This document shows, in pieces, positions 1-7,452 of a DNA stretch of 12,064 bases. A program made the translations under genes and the position numbers. The notes beneath the pieces were generated by a model. It worked only from the letters and a program-made list of their open reading frames with translations. It searched no databases and was not told where the DNA came from. The stretch comes from JBKHBT01 sp046542255 (lineage in GTDB: Bacteria > UBP14 > UBA6098 > JBKHBT01). Position 1 is the first letter of the stretch. Each line of letters opens with the position of its first letter. Location: the NCBI GenBank assembly GCA_046542255.1, contig JBKHBT010000104.1, forward strand, positions 1-12,064. Direction: 5' to 3'.

Positions 1-110
1 GAGCTTCATAGATTTTTCACGATGCAAAGCAGAGCTTCTCAACGATGATAAAAGTCGAGATTGTTTACTTTACATAAATTTAACACTGAATCTGTGTTTT
101 AAGGAGGGAG

Positions 111-191
111 ATGCCCGAAGGGCAGTGGGTAGTTTTCGATGATTTGGCATATATATTATATGTCTTTACAAGAGAAAAACTTGCGATATAG
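111..191 (+). other. Possible 26-codon leader ORF over a small hairpin (doubtful)
   Basis: An ATG at 111 opens a 26-codon frame ending in TAG at 189-191. A purine-rich AAGGAGG lies at 101-107, only 3 nt from the ATG, which is closer than usual. The first codons overlap a perfect 5-bp hairpin, TGCCC-GAA-GGGCA (112-124). The peptide has no recognisable motif. The Shine-Dalgarno-like sequence and hairpin could equally belong to a non-coding element or the remains of a dispersed repeat. It lies entirely upstream of the promoter at 181-209, so it is not part of the mRNA started there. No similar hairpin sequence is seen elsewhere in the window. I would not call it a gene without conservation. Confidence 0.15.
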
Positions 192-209
192 TGGTTTATG
201 CTATATAAT
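181..209 (+). promoter_or_regulatory. Sigma70-type promoter for the roadblock/channel unit
   Basis: TTGCGA (181-186, 4 of 6 to the -35 consensus) and a perfect TATAAT (204-209) are separated by exactly 17 nt. Transcription would start near 216, giving a 5' leader of about 40 nt before the ATG at 256. Shine-Dalgarno TTGGAG (244-249) sits 6 nt before that ATG. The assignment rests on the consensus match only. A house-keeping sigma factor with E. coli-like specificity is assumed, and Bacteroidota-type promoters would look different. Confidence 0.6.
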
Positions 210-255
210 TATACAAAGTTTTATGGTTTTACGCTAAATATCGATTGGAGACAAT

Positions 256-615
256 ATGGCTGAAATTATCGAGATTCTTGACAAAATTGTAGATGAGAAT
301 AAGGACGTTCGTTCTGCTTTTATCGCCAGCACAGAGGGTTTTCTCATAGAAGGCACATCCACCAATGCCACAGTTGACCTTGCGGAACTCGCTGCCGAGG
401 TTATCCCGCATGTCGATGAGATGATGCGTCTTTCCGATGATTACCGATTTGGCGATCTGGAACTTGCTATGGTCGAATTTATGCGCGGTATAGTTATCGT
501 AGCGAAGGTCAGTGATGATGCTATAATGGTGATCAGCTCGCGAAGCTCCGACTCGCTTGGCAAACTCCGTATCAGAGTCAAAAAAGCCGTATCGCAAATA
601 ATAGAGCTTATTTAA
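256..615 (+). CDS. Roadblock/LC7 domain protein, MglB-like
   Basis: This 119-residue protein is a single roadblock/LC7 domain. It has an N-terminal helix rich in I, L and E (residues 2-15), a beta hairpin with the family-typical SAFIASTEGFLIEG stretch (about 20-33), a middle helix (about 41-58), two further strands (about 66-86) and a C-terminal helix. There is no signal peptide, so it is cytoplasmic. Roadblock proteins of the MglB type are homodimers that act as GTPase-activating partners of small Ras-like GTPases (MglA) in polarity or motility control. No GTPase gene is present here, so its partner must be elsewhere or its role differs. Shine-Dalgarno TTGGAG lies 6 nt before the ATG. The stop is 15 nt before the channel gene, so the two are probably co-transcribed from the promoter at 181-209. 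The family call is firm, while the MglB role is inference. Confidence 0.88.
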   Translation: MAEIIEILDKIVDENKDVRSAFIASTEGFLIEGTSTNATVDLAELAAEVIPHVDEMMRLSDDYRFGDLELAMVEFMRGIVIVAKVSDDAIMVISSRSSDSLGKLRIRVKKAVSQIIELI

Positions 616-630
616 TAAACCGGAGAAAAG

Positions 631-1869
631 ATGGCTCTTTTTGTGCAATGGTGGAGCAATTTAACCACATCTGAAAATATGATAAATATCGGCTATAAGC
701 TTCTTGCAATCGCTGGCGTAATCGGCCTAAGCTGGATTGTTTATCTTATTGCAAGGCGAATTCTGATGAGAGCGGTAAGTCATTTTGTCGAGAAAAGCAA
801 GACAAACTGGGATAATATCCTGCTCGATAATAGATTTTTCCATTATATGTGCTATTTTGCCCCGGCAGTAGTTATCTATTTGGCTGCTCCGCTGGTTTTC
901 GAAGAAGGAACCACCGGCCTTGATTTTATGCAGCTTTTTGCGAGATTGTATATGACTTTCGCCGGACTTTTGGTTTTTAATTCCTTCTTGAATGGTGTCG
1001 AAGATATTTTCCGTTCCTATGAGAAATTCAAGAAGCTCCCTATGCGAAGTTTTATACAGGTTATCAAGGTTATTGCATATTTTATTGTCGGCATCATCGT
1101 AATATCGATGCTTATCGGTAAGTCACCATCATTTTTGCTCGGTTCACTCGGTGCGATGACTGCTATATTGCTCCTGGTATTCAAAGATAGCATTTTGGGC
1201 TTTGTCGCAGGTATTCAGCTTACGGCCAATAAGATGCTCCAAATCGGCGACTGGATAGAAATGCCTTCCTATGGCGCCGATGGCAATGTCCTCGAAGTTG
1301 CTTTGACGACTGTCAAAGTGCAAAATTTTGATAAGACTATTACCACTATCCCTGCTTATGCACTTATCTCATCGTCATTTAAGAATTGGCGAGGAATGCA
1401 GGAATCCGGTGGAAGAAGAATAAAGCGCGCAATAAATATCGACATGTCCACTATCCAGTTTTGCTCTAAAGAAATGGTAGAACAATTCCGCAAAATCGAG
1501 ATATTAAAAGGCTATATCCAGACGAAATTGGACGAAATCGAAAAATACAACAAAGAAAATAAAATCGATGCCTCGATTCTGGTAAATGGCCGAAAGATGA
1601 CCAATATCGGTGTCTTTCGTGCATACATTATAGAATACCTAAAAGGACATCCCCAGATAAACCGCGAGATGACTTTCCTGGTCCGGCAGCTTGCTCCAAA
1701 CGAAAATGGCGTACCTATCGAGATTTATGTATTTAGCGCCGATCAGGTTTGGGCGAATTACGAGGCAATACAGGCAGATATTTTCGACCATTTAATGGCT
1801 GTGATACCCCACTTCGACCTTCGGATTTTCCAAAATCCTACTGGTGCGGATTTTTCTAAGATTACATAA
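631..1869 (+). CDS. ybdG: MscS-family mechanosensitive channel, YbdG/MscM type
   Basis: At 412 residues it is nearly the length of E. coli YbdG (415), a miniconductance MscS-type channel of the inner membrane that opens under membrane tension in osmotic downshock. Five hydrophobic segments are visible: about 18-42, 71-89, 100-121, 139-162, and the pore helix with its Gly/Ala-rich face at about 167-198. The cytoplasmic MscS beta domain follows with the signature QIGDWIEMPSYGADG (204-218), then TTVKVQNFDKTITTIP (226-241) and FKNWRGMQESGGRRIKR (250-266). The last two are characteristic of the YbdG branch rather than MscS proper. The C-terminal alpha/beta part runs to residue 412. Start choice: ATG at 631 is preceded by CCGGAG 5 nt upstream. 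The gene follows the roadblock gene by 15 nt and no promoter lies between them. No truncation is seen. Confidence 0.92.
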   Translation: MALFVQWWSNLTTSENMINIGYKLLAIAGVIGLSWIVYLIARRILMRAVSHFVEKSKTNWDNILLDNRFFHYMCYFAPAVVIYLAAPLVFEEGTTGLDFMQLFARLYMTFAGLLVFNSFLNGVEDIFRSYEKFKKLPMRSFIQVIKVIAYFIVGIIVISMLIGKSPSFLLGSLGAMTAILLLVFKDSILGFVAGIQLTANKMLQIGDWIEMPSYGADGNVLEVALTTVKVQNFDKTITTIPAYALISSSFKNWRGMQESGGRRIKRAINIDMSTIQFCSKEMVEQFRKIEILKGYIQTKLDEIEKYNKENKIDASILVNGRKMTNIGVFRAYIIEYLKGHPQINREMTFLVRQLAPNENGVPIEIYVFSADQVWANYEAIQADIFDHLMAVIPHFDLRIFQNPTGADFSKIT

Positions 1870-1967
1870 GTGATTTCCATCTTACAAAATCTTAAATCTT
1901 GCAAAGGCATAAAGTTATCATCTCTTGTAAAGCCATATAGAAAAAATTCATAATGTGTATAATGCAA

Positions 1968-2021
1968 CGGCTTTCCTGATGTTTAAGCCGAGAAGTATGA
2001 CAATGCAGAACAGCGCATTGT
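1968..2021 (+). repeat. Two small inverted repeats after the channel gene (possible weak terminator)
   Basis: Two hairpin-forming repeats lie in the 268-nt spacer after the channel stop codon. The first is CGGCTT (1968-1973) with AAGCCG (1985-1990) and an 11-nt loop. The second is ACAATGC (2000-2006) with GCATTGT (2015-2021) and an 8-nt loop. The second runs into the T-rich TTTGACTTTCTT, which could serve as a poor terminator tail. It also abuts the -35 box at 2022, so it could instead be an operator. Neither has a clean T tract. Apart from these, the promoter and the leader hairpin, I see nothing in 1870-2137. Confidence 0.3.
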
Positions 2022-2050
2022 TTGACTTTCTTATGAATTTTGGTTAAACT
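2022..2050 (+). promoter_or_regulatory. Sigma70-type promoter for the five-gene secreted-thioredoxin unit
   Basis: TTGACT (2022-2027, 5 of 6) and TAAACT (2045-2050, 4 of 6) are 17 nt apart. Initiation near 2057 would leave a leader of about 80 nt before the ATG at 2138. It is the only convincing promoter ahead of the run of genes to 9391, whose internal gaps are too short for obvious promoters of their own. The -35 box touches an inverted repeat (2000-2021) that might bind a regulator. The assignment is by consensus match only. Confidence 0.45.
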
Positions 2051-2081
2051 ATTTGTCTAAAATAGATTTTTCCTATATATT

Positions 2082-2110
2082 GTATTGGATTGCCCTTAAG
2101 GGTATTATAC
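2082..2110 (+). promoter_or_regulatory. Imperfect hairpin in the mRNA leader
   Basis: The predicted leader contains GTAT (2082-2085) opposite ATAC (2107-2110), AT opposite AT, and a core of CCC-TTAA-GGG (2093-2102). Together these form a bulged stem of roughly ten pairs. It lies just upstream of an A-rich run and the Shine-Dalgarno AAGGTGG (2125-2131) of the first gene. It could stabilise the mRNA or modulate translation. It is short, AT-rich at the base, and matches no riboswitch I know. Confidence 0.22.
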
Positions 2111-2137
2111 AAATAATAAAAAAAAGGTGGTACATTA

Positions 2138-3349
2138 ATGTCGGCTTTCGTTTTCAGTAAGAGACTCGCTATCGTAATGACGTTTTTTATTTTGATTTCG
2201 ACACTGCTCTTTCATGGCTGCAATGGTAGCGATGATGATGAAATGGGCACGGTTTTTGTAGAATCTAATCCCGATGGTGCATCGGTTTTTATAGACGGAA
2301 ACTATCAATCTGAGCAAACGCCGGCGACTTTCGAGCTTGAACCTGGCGAATACACCGTGAGCGCATCGATGCCCGGATATATACCAACACCGGAATCGGT
2401 TATAGTCGATCTTGCATCTGGTGGCGATGAGAATGTCCTATTCGAATTTGAGGAGGATACTTCTGCTGGCTATATTATGGTTACGACTAATCCATCGGGA
2501 GCTACTATTTTTCTCGATGATGCAAGATTCCGTCATCTTACGCCATATTCAGTACCGGCATCACCGGGCGAGCATGAAGTACGTGTCGAGCTTTCCGGTT
2601 TCGAGCCGATGACTGAAGTTGTTACTGTAACTTCCGGCTCTACCACAAATCTTGATTTTGGCCGTTTGAATAGCAAAAAGATCATTCTAATCGAAGACTT
2701 TACCAATGTATATTGCCCCAATTGCCCGGATGCTACCGAGAATGTAATGGATGCAGTCGAATCCGGCTATCAGGACGATGTGATTGTCCTTGAATTTCAT
2801 CCATCATCCGGCCCATTTTACGATAGAGATGTATTCTATCAGTATAATCCCGAAGAAAATAATCATAGATTTGCCGATTATTATGGATTTTCTGGCGTTC
2901 CACAGGTTGTCCTCGATGGCGATGTATTAACCAATGTCAGCGAAGACGGGGGAATGCAGATAGTTGCCGATGCAATCGATATAGCTATGACAGAAACGCC
3001 AAATGTTTCTATCTGGGGAAATTGGAATGATAGCCGGCAAGCAAATTTCACGATTGAATCAGATGTTGCGCTCGATGGTGAGATTTTTGGATTCGTATAT
3101 CGAAGAGAAATACATTTCGATGAGGAGCCGGGTAATAATGGCCTTACCGATTTTCACAATGTCGTTTACGACTTCTTCCCGGATGATTCCGAGAATGACA
3201 TCACTCTCACGCCCGGCGAAGAGCAGGAGTTTAGCTTTGAATTCGAAATCTGCGATTCGCTTCTGAACGAAGAGCAAATCAGCCTTTCGATTATCGTTCA
3301 GGGTGATGATAAACATGTCTATCAAGCAGTGAATTTGATAAAGCAATAA
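2138..3349 (+). CDS. Lipoprotein with two PEGA repeats and an Omp28-like thioredoxin fold
   Basis: The 403-residue protein begins with a hydrophobic signal (about 8-26) ending at Cys28 in an approximate lipobox (LFHGC), followed by an acidic GSDDDE linker. This suggests a lipid-anchored envelope protein facing the periplasm or surface. Two PEGA beta-sandwich repeats follow (about 38-105 and 111-175), each with the V(E/T)xNPxGAxxF core. From about 180 there is an Omp28-type thioredoxin fold: strand IILIEDFTN, redox motif CPNC (193-196), conserved FHPSSGPFY, cis-proline loop SGVPQ (252-256), and the downstream motif FHNVVYDFFP. No C-terminal sorting domain is present, unlike its two neighbours. 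Known: PEGA repeats often mediate surface or cell-wall association, and CXXC in this fold implies dithiol/disulfide chemistry. Inferred: it is the membrane-anchored member of the set. Shine-Dalgarno AAGGTGG is 6 nt before the ATG. The next gene starts 41 nt after its stop. Confidence 0.82.
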   Translation: MSAFVFSKRLAIVMTFFILISTLLFHGCNGSDDDEMGTVFVESNPDGASVFIDGNYQSEQTPATFELEPGEYTVSASMPGYIPTPESVIVDLASGGDENVLFEFEEDTSAGYIMVTTNPSGATIFLDDARFRHLTPYSVPASPGEHEVRVELSGFEPMTEVVTVTSGSTTNLDFGRLNSKKIILIEDFTNVYCPNCPDATENVMDAVESGYQDDVIVLEFHPSSGPFYDRDVFYQYNPEENNHRFADYYGFSGVPQVVLDGDVLTNVSEDGGMQIVADAIDIAMTETPNVSIWGNWNDSRQANFTIESDVALDGEIFGFVYRREIHFDEEPGNNGLTDFHNVVYDFFPDDSENDITLTPGEEQEFSFEFEICDSLLNEEQISLSIIVQGDDKHVYQAVNLIKQ

Positions 3350-3390
3350 ATGAAATAATCATTAACTAAACCTATTAAGGAGGTCTCCCC

Positions 3391-5415
3391 ATGACCAAAA
3401 GAATCATTACAGCGATTCTTCTTTGTATTCTCGTTATGGCAGCTTTTTCTGCGCCAAGACGTGTAATGTACGAACATTTTACAAGCACAACTTGTGGCCC
3501 ATGCGCAACGCTCGAGCCACATCTTGAGACACTTATCGGTGGATATGACGATGATGAAATTGTCCATGTCGATTATCATGTTTCATGGCCAGGCACTGGA
3601 TCGTATTTTTATCATCCGAATCCAGAACCAATCGATCAGGTTCGGACATATTATGATGTTACCGGTGTTCCTGATATGTTCTTCGATGCCGAAAGCCCAG
3701 AGACAGATATGGATCTCTTCGCAGCAAGAATCGATGAGCAGCTAGCAGAAGACGCTCCGATAGATATCGAGATTATACCTGAAGATGGCAGTTTCCATGT
3801 CACGATAGATGTCGAAGACCCACAGACTGGCTCCAGCGTATTACGTCTTTATATCACAGAAAGTGATATCGATTATGATGCCGCCAATGGCCTTACCCAT
3901 TTCAATAATGTATTCCGCGATGCCTATCCCGATATGGATGGTACTCCTGTCGATCTGTCTTCTGTTACGACATTAGAGATGGATATTCCATATACTATCG
4001 ATGGTTCCTGGAATCCTGCTAATTTGATGGTTGTTGGTTTTGTTCAAAATACCAGCAGTAAAGAGATCTATAATGCTGCCGAGGCACATATTCCGGCACC
4101 CGGCTATTTATTCAGCCTTTCAGCCGAATCAGAGGTGGTTTCTGATATGGCTGATGCTGAAGAAATTGTGATGTATGGCACCCTTAATAATGTTGGCACA
4201 GAAGATGACTCCTATCAAATCAGTTTCGCTGGTGATTATTCAGAGGACTGGCTTGTATCATGGTGTTCGGGTGAACTTTGCCTTCCCGAAGGTGGCACCT
4301 GCAGTACATATGTCGCATCCGGCGCAGATGAGGAACTCTCTGTCCATGTCTCACCTATGGATGTCAGCGGAACAGGACATTTCCACCTGATCGTAGAATC
4401 GATCAGTTCAGACCAGATCGATACGCTTAGTTTTACACTCAATGCTCTATCTGGCGGCGGCGATGTTCTATTGGTTGCCGATGAACAGAATACTTCTGGT
4501 GAAGATATAGACAATAGCCCATATTATACAAGAGTACTGGATGCTCTCGGTGTGGACTATGAAATATATGACCGCGATGATGGCCCTATTGCGCCTGCTT
4601 ATTTTGCATCTTTTAATGCAATTATTTGGTACACAGGTGCTGTTTGGTCAGATATTTTCGATGCGGATGATATGGCGCTTGTAGAAGACTATCTTACAAC
4701 TGGCGGAAATCTACTTATGTCAAGCTCCGAGCTTGCATGGGACATGGTTGCCAATGAAGATGAAACCGCATGGTATGAAACATATTTCCATAATTCATTC
4801 GACCCGGATGCCGATGATGGCGCTTCGAATACTGCATTTTCTGGGATTGTAGCACCATATGAAGATATCTCTTCTAATCTGATAGAAATCGAAGAAGGTA
4901 ATGGCTCTTACTATCATGATATCATGCATCCTGCAACTGATGCTACCGCAATTCTTCGCTATGATGGAACAAGTGAAGACGCCGGGCTTATCTGGAGCGA
5001 CGATGTTACTAGATTAGCCTATCTGGGCTTTGGTATGGAATATATGGAAACCGATGCCGAGCGTCAGGCGCTTATGGAATTGCTACTGGTCGAATATCTT
5101 CTCGAAGATGTCAAAGAGACAATTGTGGATGTTCCCGAGGATTTCGAGATTGTGGGAAACTATCCAAATCCATTCAACCCTGCTACCGAGATCGAATATC
5201 GCCTGGATAAAGCTGGCGAAGTTCTTTTGCAGATCTTCGATGCATATGGCCGCGAGATTATTACATTGCAAGCTGGCCAGAAAGAAGCTGGATCTCATAA
5301 AGTCCAGTGGCACGGCATCGACCAGAACGGCAAATCTATGCCATCCGGAATCTATCTTATGAAACTTACAATCGAAAATGAAACTGCGGCCAAGAGCCTC
5401 ATTTTAACAAAATAA
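3391..5415 (+). CDS. Secreted Omp28-like thioredoxin / GATase-like protein with type A sorting domain
   Basis: The 674 residues divide as follows. A signal peptide (1-20) has probable cleavage at AFS/AP. An Omp28-like thioredoxin fold (about 23-118) has CGPC (35-38), YHVSWPG and cis-proline TGVPD (91-95). A beta domain with FNNVFRDAYP spans 171-180. An Ig-like region (about 236-354) carries three cysteines (292, 297, 304). A Rossmann-like GATase region (about 357-575) has DVLLVAD at its start, LLMSSSELAW where the nucleophile elbow would be, and RLAYLGFGME near its end. The C-terminal type A sorting domain (about 588-674) has NYPNPFNP, an xSGIYxxKL core and final TK. The domain should direct export through a type IX-like system and surface attachment or release. 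The GATase region has no cysteine, so it probably has no amidotransferase activity. CXXC implies redox or metal binding, but the substrate is unknown. AAGGAGG lies 9 nt before the ATG. Confidence 0.82.
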   Translation: MTKRIITAILLCILVMAAFSAPRRVMYEHFTSTTCGPCATLEPHLETLIGGYDDDEIVHVDYHVSWPGTGSYFYHPNPEPIDQVRTYYDVTGVPDMFFDAESPETDMDLFAARIDEQLAEDAPIDIEIIPEDGSFHVTIDVEDPQTGSSVLRLYITESDIDYDAANGLTHFNNVFRDAYPDMDGTPVDLSSVTTLEMDIPYTIDGSWNPANLMVVGFVQNTSSKEIYNAAEAHIPAPGYLFSLSAESEVVSDMADAEEIVMYGTLNNVGTEDDSYQISFAGDYSEDWLVSWCSGELCLPEGGTCSTYVASGADEELSVHVSPMDVSGTGHFHLIVESISSDQIDTLSFTLNALSGGGDVLLVADEQNTSGEDIDNSPYYTRVLDALGVDYEIYDRDDGPIAPAYFASFNAIIWYTGAVWSDIFDADDMALVEDYLTTGGNLLMSSSELAWDMVANEDETAWYETYFHNSFDPDADDGASNTAFSGIVAPYEDISSNLIEIEEGNGSYYHDIMHPATDATAILRYDGTSEDAGLIWSDDVTRLAYLGFGMEYMETDAERQALMELLLVEYLLEDVKETIVDVPEDFEIVGNYPNPFNPATEIEYRLDKAGEVLLQIFDAYGREIITLQAGQKEAGSHKVQWHGIDQNGKSMPSGIYLMKLTIENETAAKSLILTK

Positions 5416-5430
5416 ACAGGAGTTTAAAAG

Positions 5431-7443
5431 ATGTTATGCTTGCCAAATAAACATTCAAGAACTCTTGTATTGATGATTTTCCTTGCGCTGTTTGTAATAG
5501 CAGCGCAAGGCGCCGACAAAATAGTGCTCGGCGAGATTTTCACCAATACAGGCTGTGGGCCTTGTGTGCCAGCAAATGATCATTTCGATGAAATTTATGG
5601 CGATGTTGATGATGTATTTGTCATGATTCGTTATCATCCCTGGTGGCCGAGTAGCTCTGATCCTTTTTATTTATACAATACCGAAGATAATTCAGACAGG
5701 ACTCGTTTCTACGATGTTAGTGGTGTTCCTGCTTTAGCTGTCGATGGTGATGTTTTGTCATGGACTGACGTTACCGAGACCCTGATTCGAAGCCGCGCTT
5801 CGATGGGCTCTGGCATCGACCTTAATGTCTATGCCATAGGCACAGACAGCGTTCGCGTGGAATTCACTGTCGAAGACGATGGGCCACATGGCAATGCTAA
5901 AGTTTTTGCCGTAGTCACAGAAGACACAATTCATTACACCGCACCTAATGGACAGACGGTTTTCCATCAGGTGATGCGCGATATGCTCTCCGGCTCTTCT
6001 GGAAGAAGCGTCCATCTCGACCCCGGCGAAGATTACTCGTATAATTTCGCTCTCGAAATCGATGAAGATGAATGGGATATGGAAAGATGCCATATTGTTG
6101 CTTTCGTGCAAGAATCCGGTTCAATGGGTGATGTTTATAATGCTGCCATTGCGCCGCTCTTTGCACCACTCGATTATGACTATACAACGGGCCCGACCGG
6201 CAATCTTGCCGATATGGTAATGGAAGATGAAACAGCTGAAATGGGCTTCAAAGTAACAAATCGCGGGCTAAATACCGATGAATATTCTATTTGGTTTGTC
6301 GAAGATGACATTCCTGAGCCATGGGATGTTACCATTCAAAGCGAACTTATTGGCGATTTCGATTCTGCAGCTATCAATATCCCAAGTTTTGAAAATATAG
6401 AATTCTCGCTTTCTGTCAGGCCAAATGGACATCGCGATAATAAAAATATACCCGTCATCGTACATTCCGAGCATCTTGGTATATCTGATACAATCTTATT
6501 TGCTATTGTTACACCGAATGACTATTTGATTGTCAATGCCAGCAATGACCCAGCCATTGGGGAGATGTATAAAACAATGGCAGATGATATTGGTTTGCGC
6601 TATGCATATTGGAATCAGGCCTATAATGGAATACTTGGCGATTTCGAGGAGATGCCTTTTGTGGCCGTTTTCTGGATTACTGGAGAGAATAATATAAATC
6701 CTTTGGACGCTCTCCCAAGAAGCACGCTGCATTCGTATGTCAATGACTATGACGGCAAATTATTCATATCTGGAAATCATATAGGCGAACATGCCGGCGC
6801 AGATTTTAATCTATTCTATCGCACATTTGGCGCAATGAACAGCGATCCATATGAGCCTGGTTCACGTATTCATTTTGTCGAGGATAATCCTGTCCACCAT
6901 GGCTCTTATTTTGATATCGAAGCCGATGAAGTCGAGTCTATGGAGCCTTTTGCTTCTGCAGAGCCGATTTTGGTCTATACTGACGAGCTTTTTGGCGGCG
7001 TCATAAATGATCTGGGCGATGAGGAAGAAGAAGCCGGAAGGGTTGTATATCTTTCATTTGGACTCGAAGATGTCACAGGTGGCGTAGATCTACCGACTTT
7101 CTTCGAAGCTGCATACAACTGGCTTATGACCGGCGATGCAGTCGAAGAAAATAGGCTCAAGAATATTCCGGCTAATATCGAATTCCTATCGGCCTATCCT
7201 TCTCCATTTAATGGTGCATGTAATTTCAGAATCCATCCGCCAGCAGGCAGCCAAAATATCAAAGTCGAGATTCATGATATCAATGGCAGGCCTGTTGATA
7301 TGGTATTCGATGGACAAAACACCGAAAGTTCATTCGAGCTGAGATGGCTGCCCAAAGATAAGACTGCATCCGGTGTATATTTAGTTGTATTGAGCGATAA
7401 GACAGCTATTATTGAAACAGCAAAAACAATCTATATGAAATAA
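5431..7443 (+). CDS. Second secreted Omp28-like thioredoxin / GATase-like protein with sorting domain
   Basis: This 670-residue paralogue of the preceding gene has the same domain order. A signal peptide (about 1-27, cleavage near AQG) follows a slightly long n-region. The thioredoxin fold has CGPC (42-45), YHPWWPSSSDPFY (68-80) and cis-proline SGVPA (97-101). A beta domain with FHQVMRD is at 178-184. An Ig-like region spans about 246-361. A GATase-like Rossmann region (about 363-568) has DYLIVNA, LFISGNHIG at the elbow position and RVVYLSFGLED. A sorting domain (about 586-670) has AYPSPFNG, ASGVYLVVL and terminal MK. The two proteins are strongly diverged outside these motifs, and the Ig-like region here lacks the three cysteines of its neighbour. 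CAGGAG is 9 nt before the ATG and the gap to the previous gene is 15 nt, so co-translation is likely. The role is inferred as an extracellular dithiol protein. It is not an Omp28 adhesin in the narrow sense. Confidence 0.82.
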   Translation: MLCLPNKHSRTLVLMIFLALFVIAAQGADKIVLGEIFTNTGCGPCVPANDHFDEIYGDVDDVFVMIRYHPWWPSSSDPFYLYNTEDNSDRTRFYDVSGVPALAVDGDVLSWTDVTETLIRSRASMGSGIDLNVYAIGTDSVRVEFTVEDDGPHGNAKVFAVVTEDTIHYTAPNGQTVFHQVMRDMLSGSSGRSVHLDPGEDYSYNFALEIDEDEWDMERCHIVAFVQESGSMGDVYNAAIAPLFAPLDYDYTTGPTGNLADMVMEDETAEMGFKVTNRGLNTDEYSIWFVEDDIPEPWDVTIQSELIGDFDSAAINIPSFENIEFSLSVRPNGHRDNKNIPVIVHSEHLGISDTILFAIVTPNDYLIVNASNDPAIGEMYKTMADDIGLRYAYWNQAYNGILGDFEEMPFVAVFWITGENNINPLDALPRSTLHSYVNDYDGKLFISGNHIGEHAGADFNLFYRTFGAMNSDPYEPGSRIHFVEDNPVHHGSYFDIEADEVESMEPFASAEPILVYTDELFGGVINDLGDEEEEAGRVVYLSFGLEDVTGGVDLPTFFEAAYNWLMTGDAVEENRLKNIPANIEFLSAYPSPFNGACNFRIHPPAGSQNIKVEIHDINGRPVDMVFDGQNTESSFELRWLPKDKTASGVYLVVLSDKTAIIETAKTIYMK

Positions 7444-7452
7444 GGGATAATT

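Noticed and set aside
2..142. Open frame at the left edge as the tail of an upstream gene
   Set aside because: The translation has no domain-like composition and runs through a Shine-Dalgarno-like run and hairpin, so chance openness in a short stretch is more likely.
148..160. AT-rich near-palindrome CATATATATTATATG as an operator or second promoter
   Set aside because: Alternating AT sequence of this length is common by chance, has no -35 partner, and a better promoter lies just downstream.
229..648. Minus-strand frame of 139 codons over the roadblock gene
   Set aside because: It is fully antisense to a clear roadblock/LC7 gene, has low-complexity, non-family sequence and no ribosome site.
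2412..3579. Several 60-95 codon frames overlapping the PEGA/Omp28 lipoprotein
   Set aside because: All are out-of-frame or antisense to a gene with recognisable repeats, a CXXC motif and a good ribosome site.
4459..5115. Active glutamine amidotransferase or ThuA-type enzyme
   Set aside because: The fold is suggested, but the nucleophile cysteine and the downstream His-Glu pair of amidotransferases are not visible.
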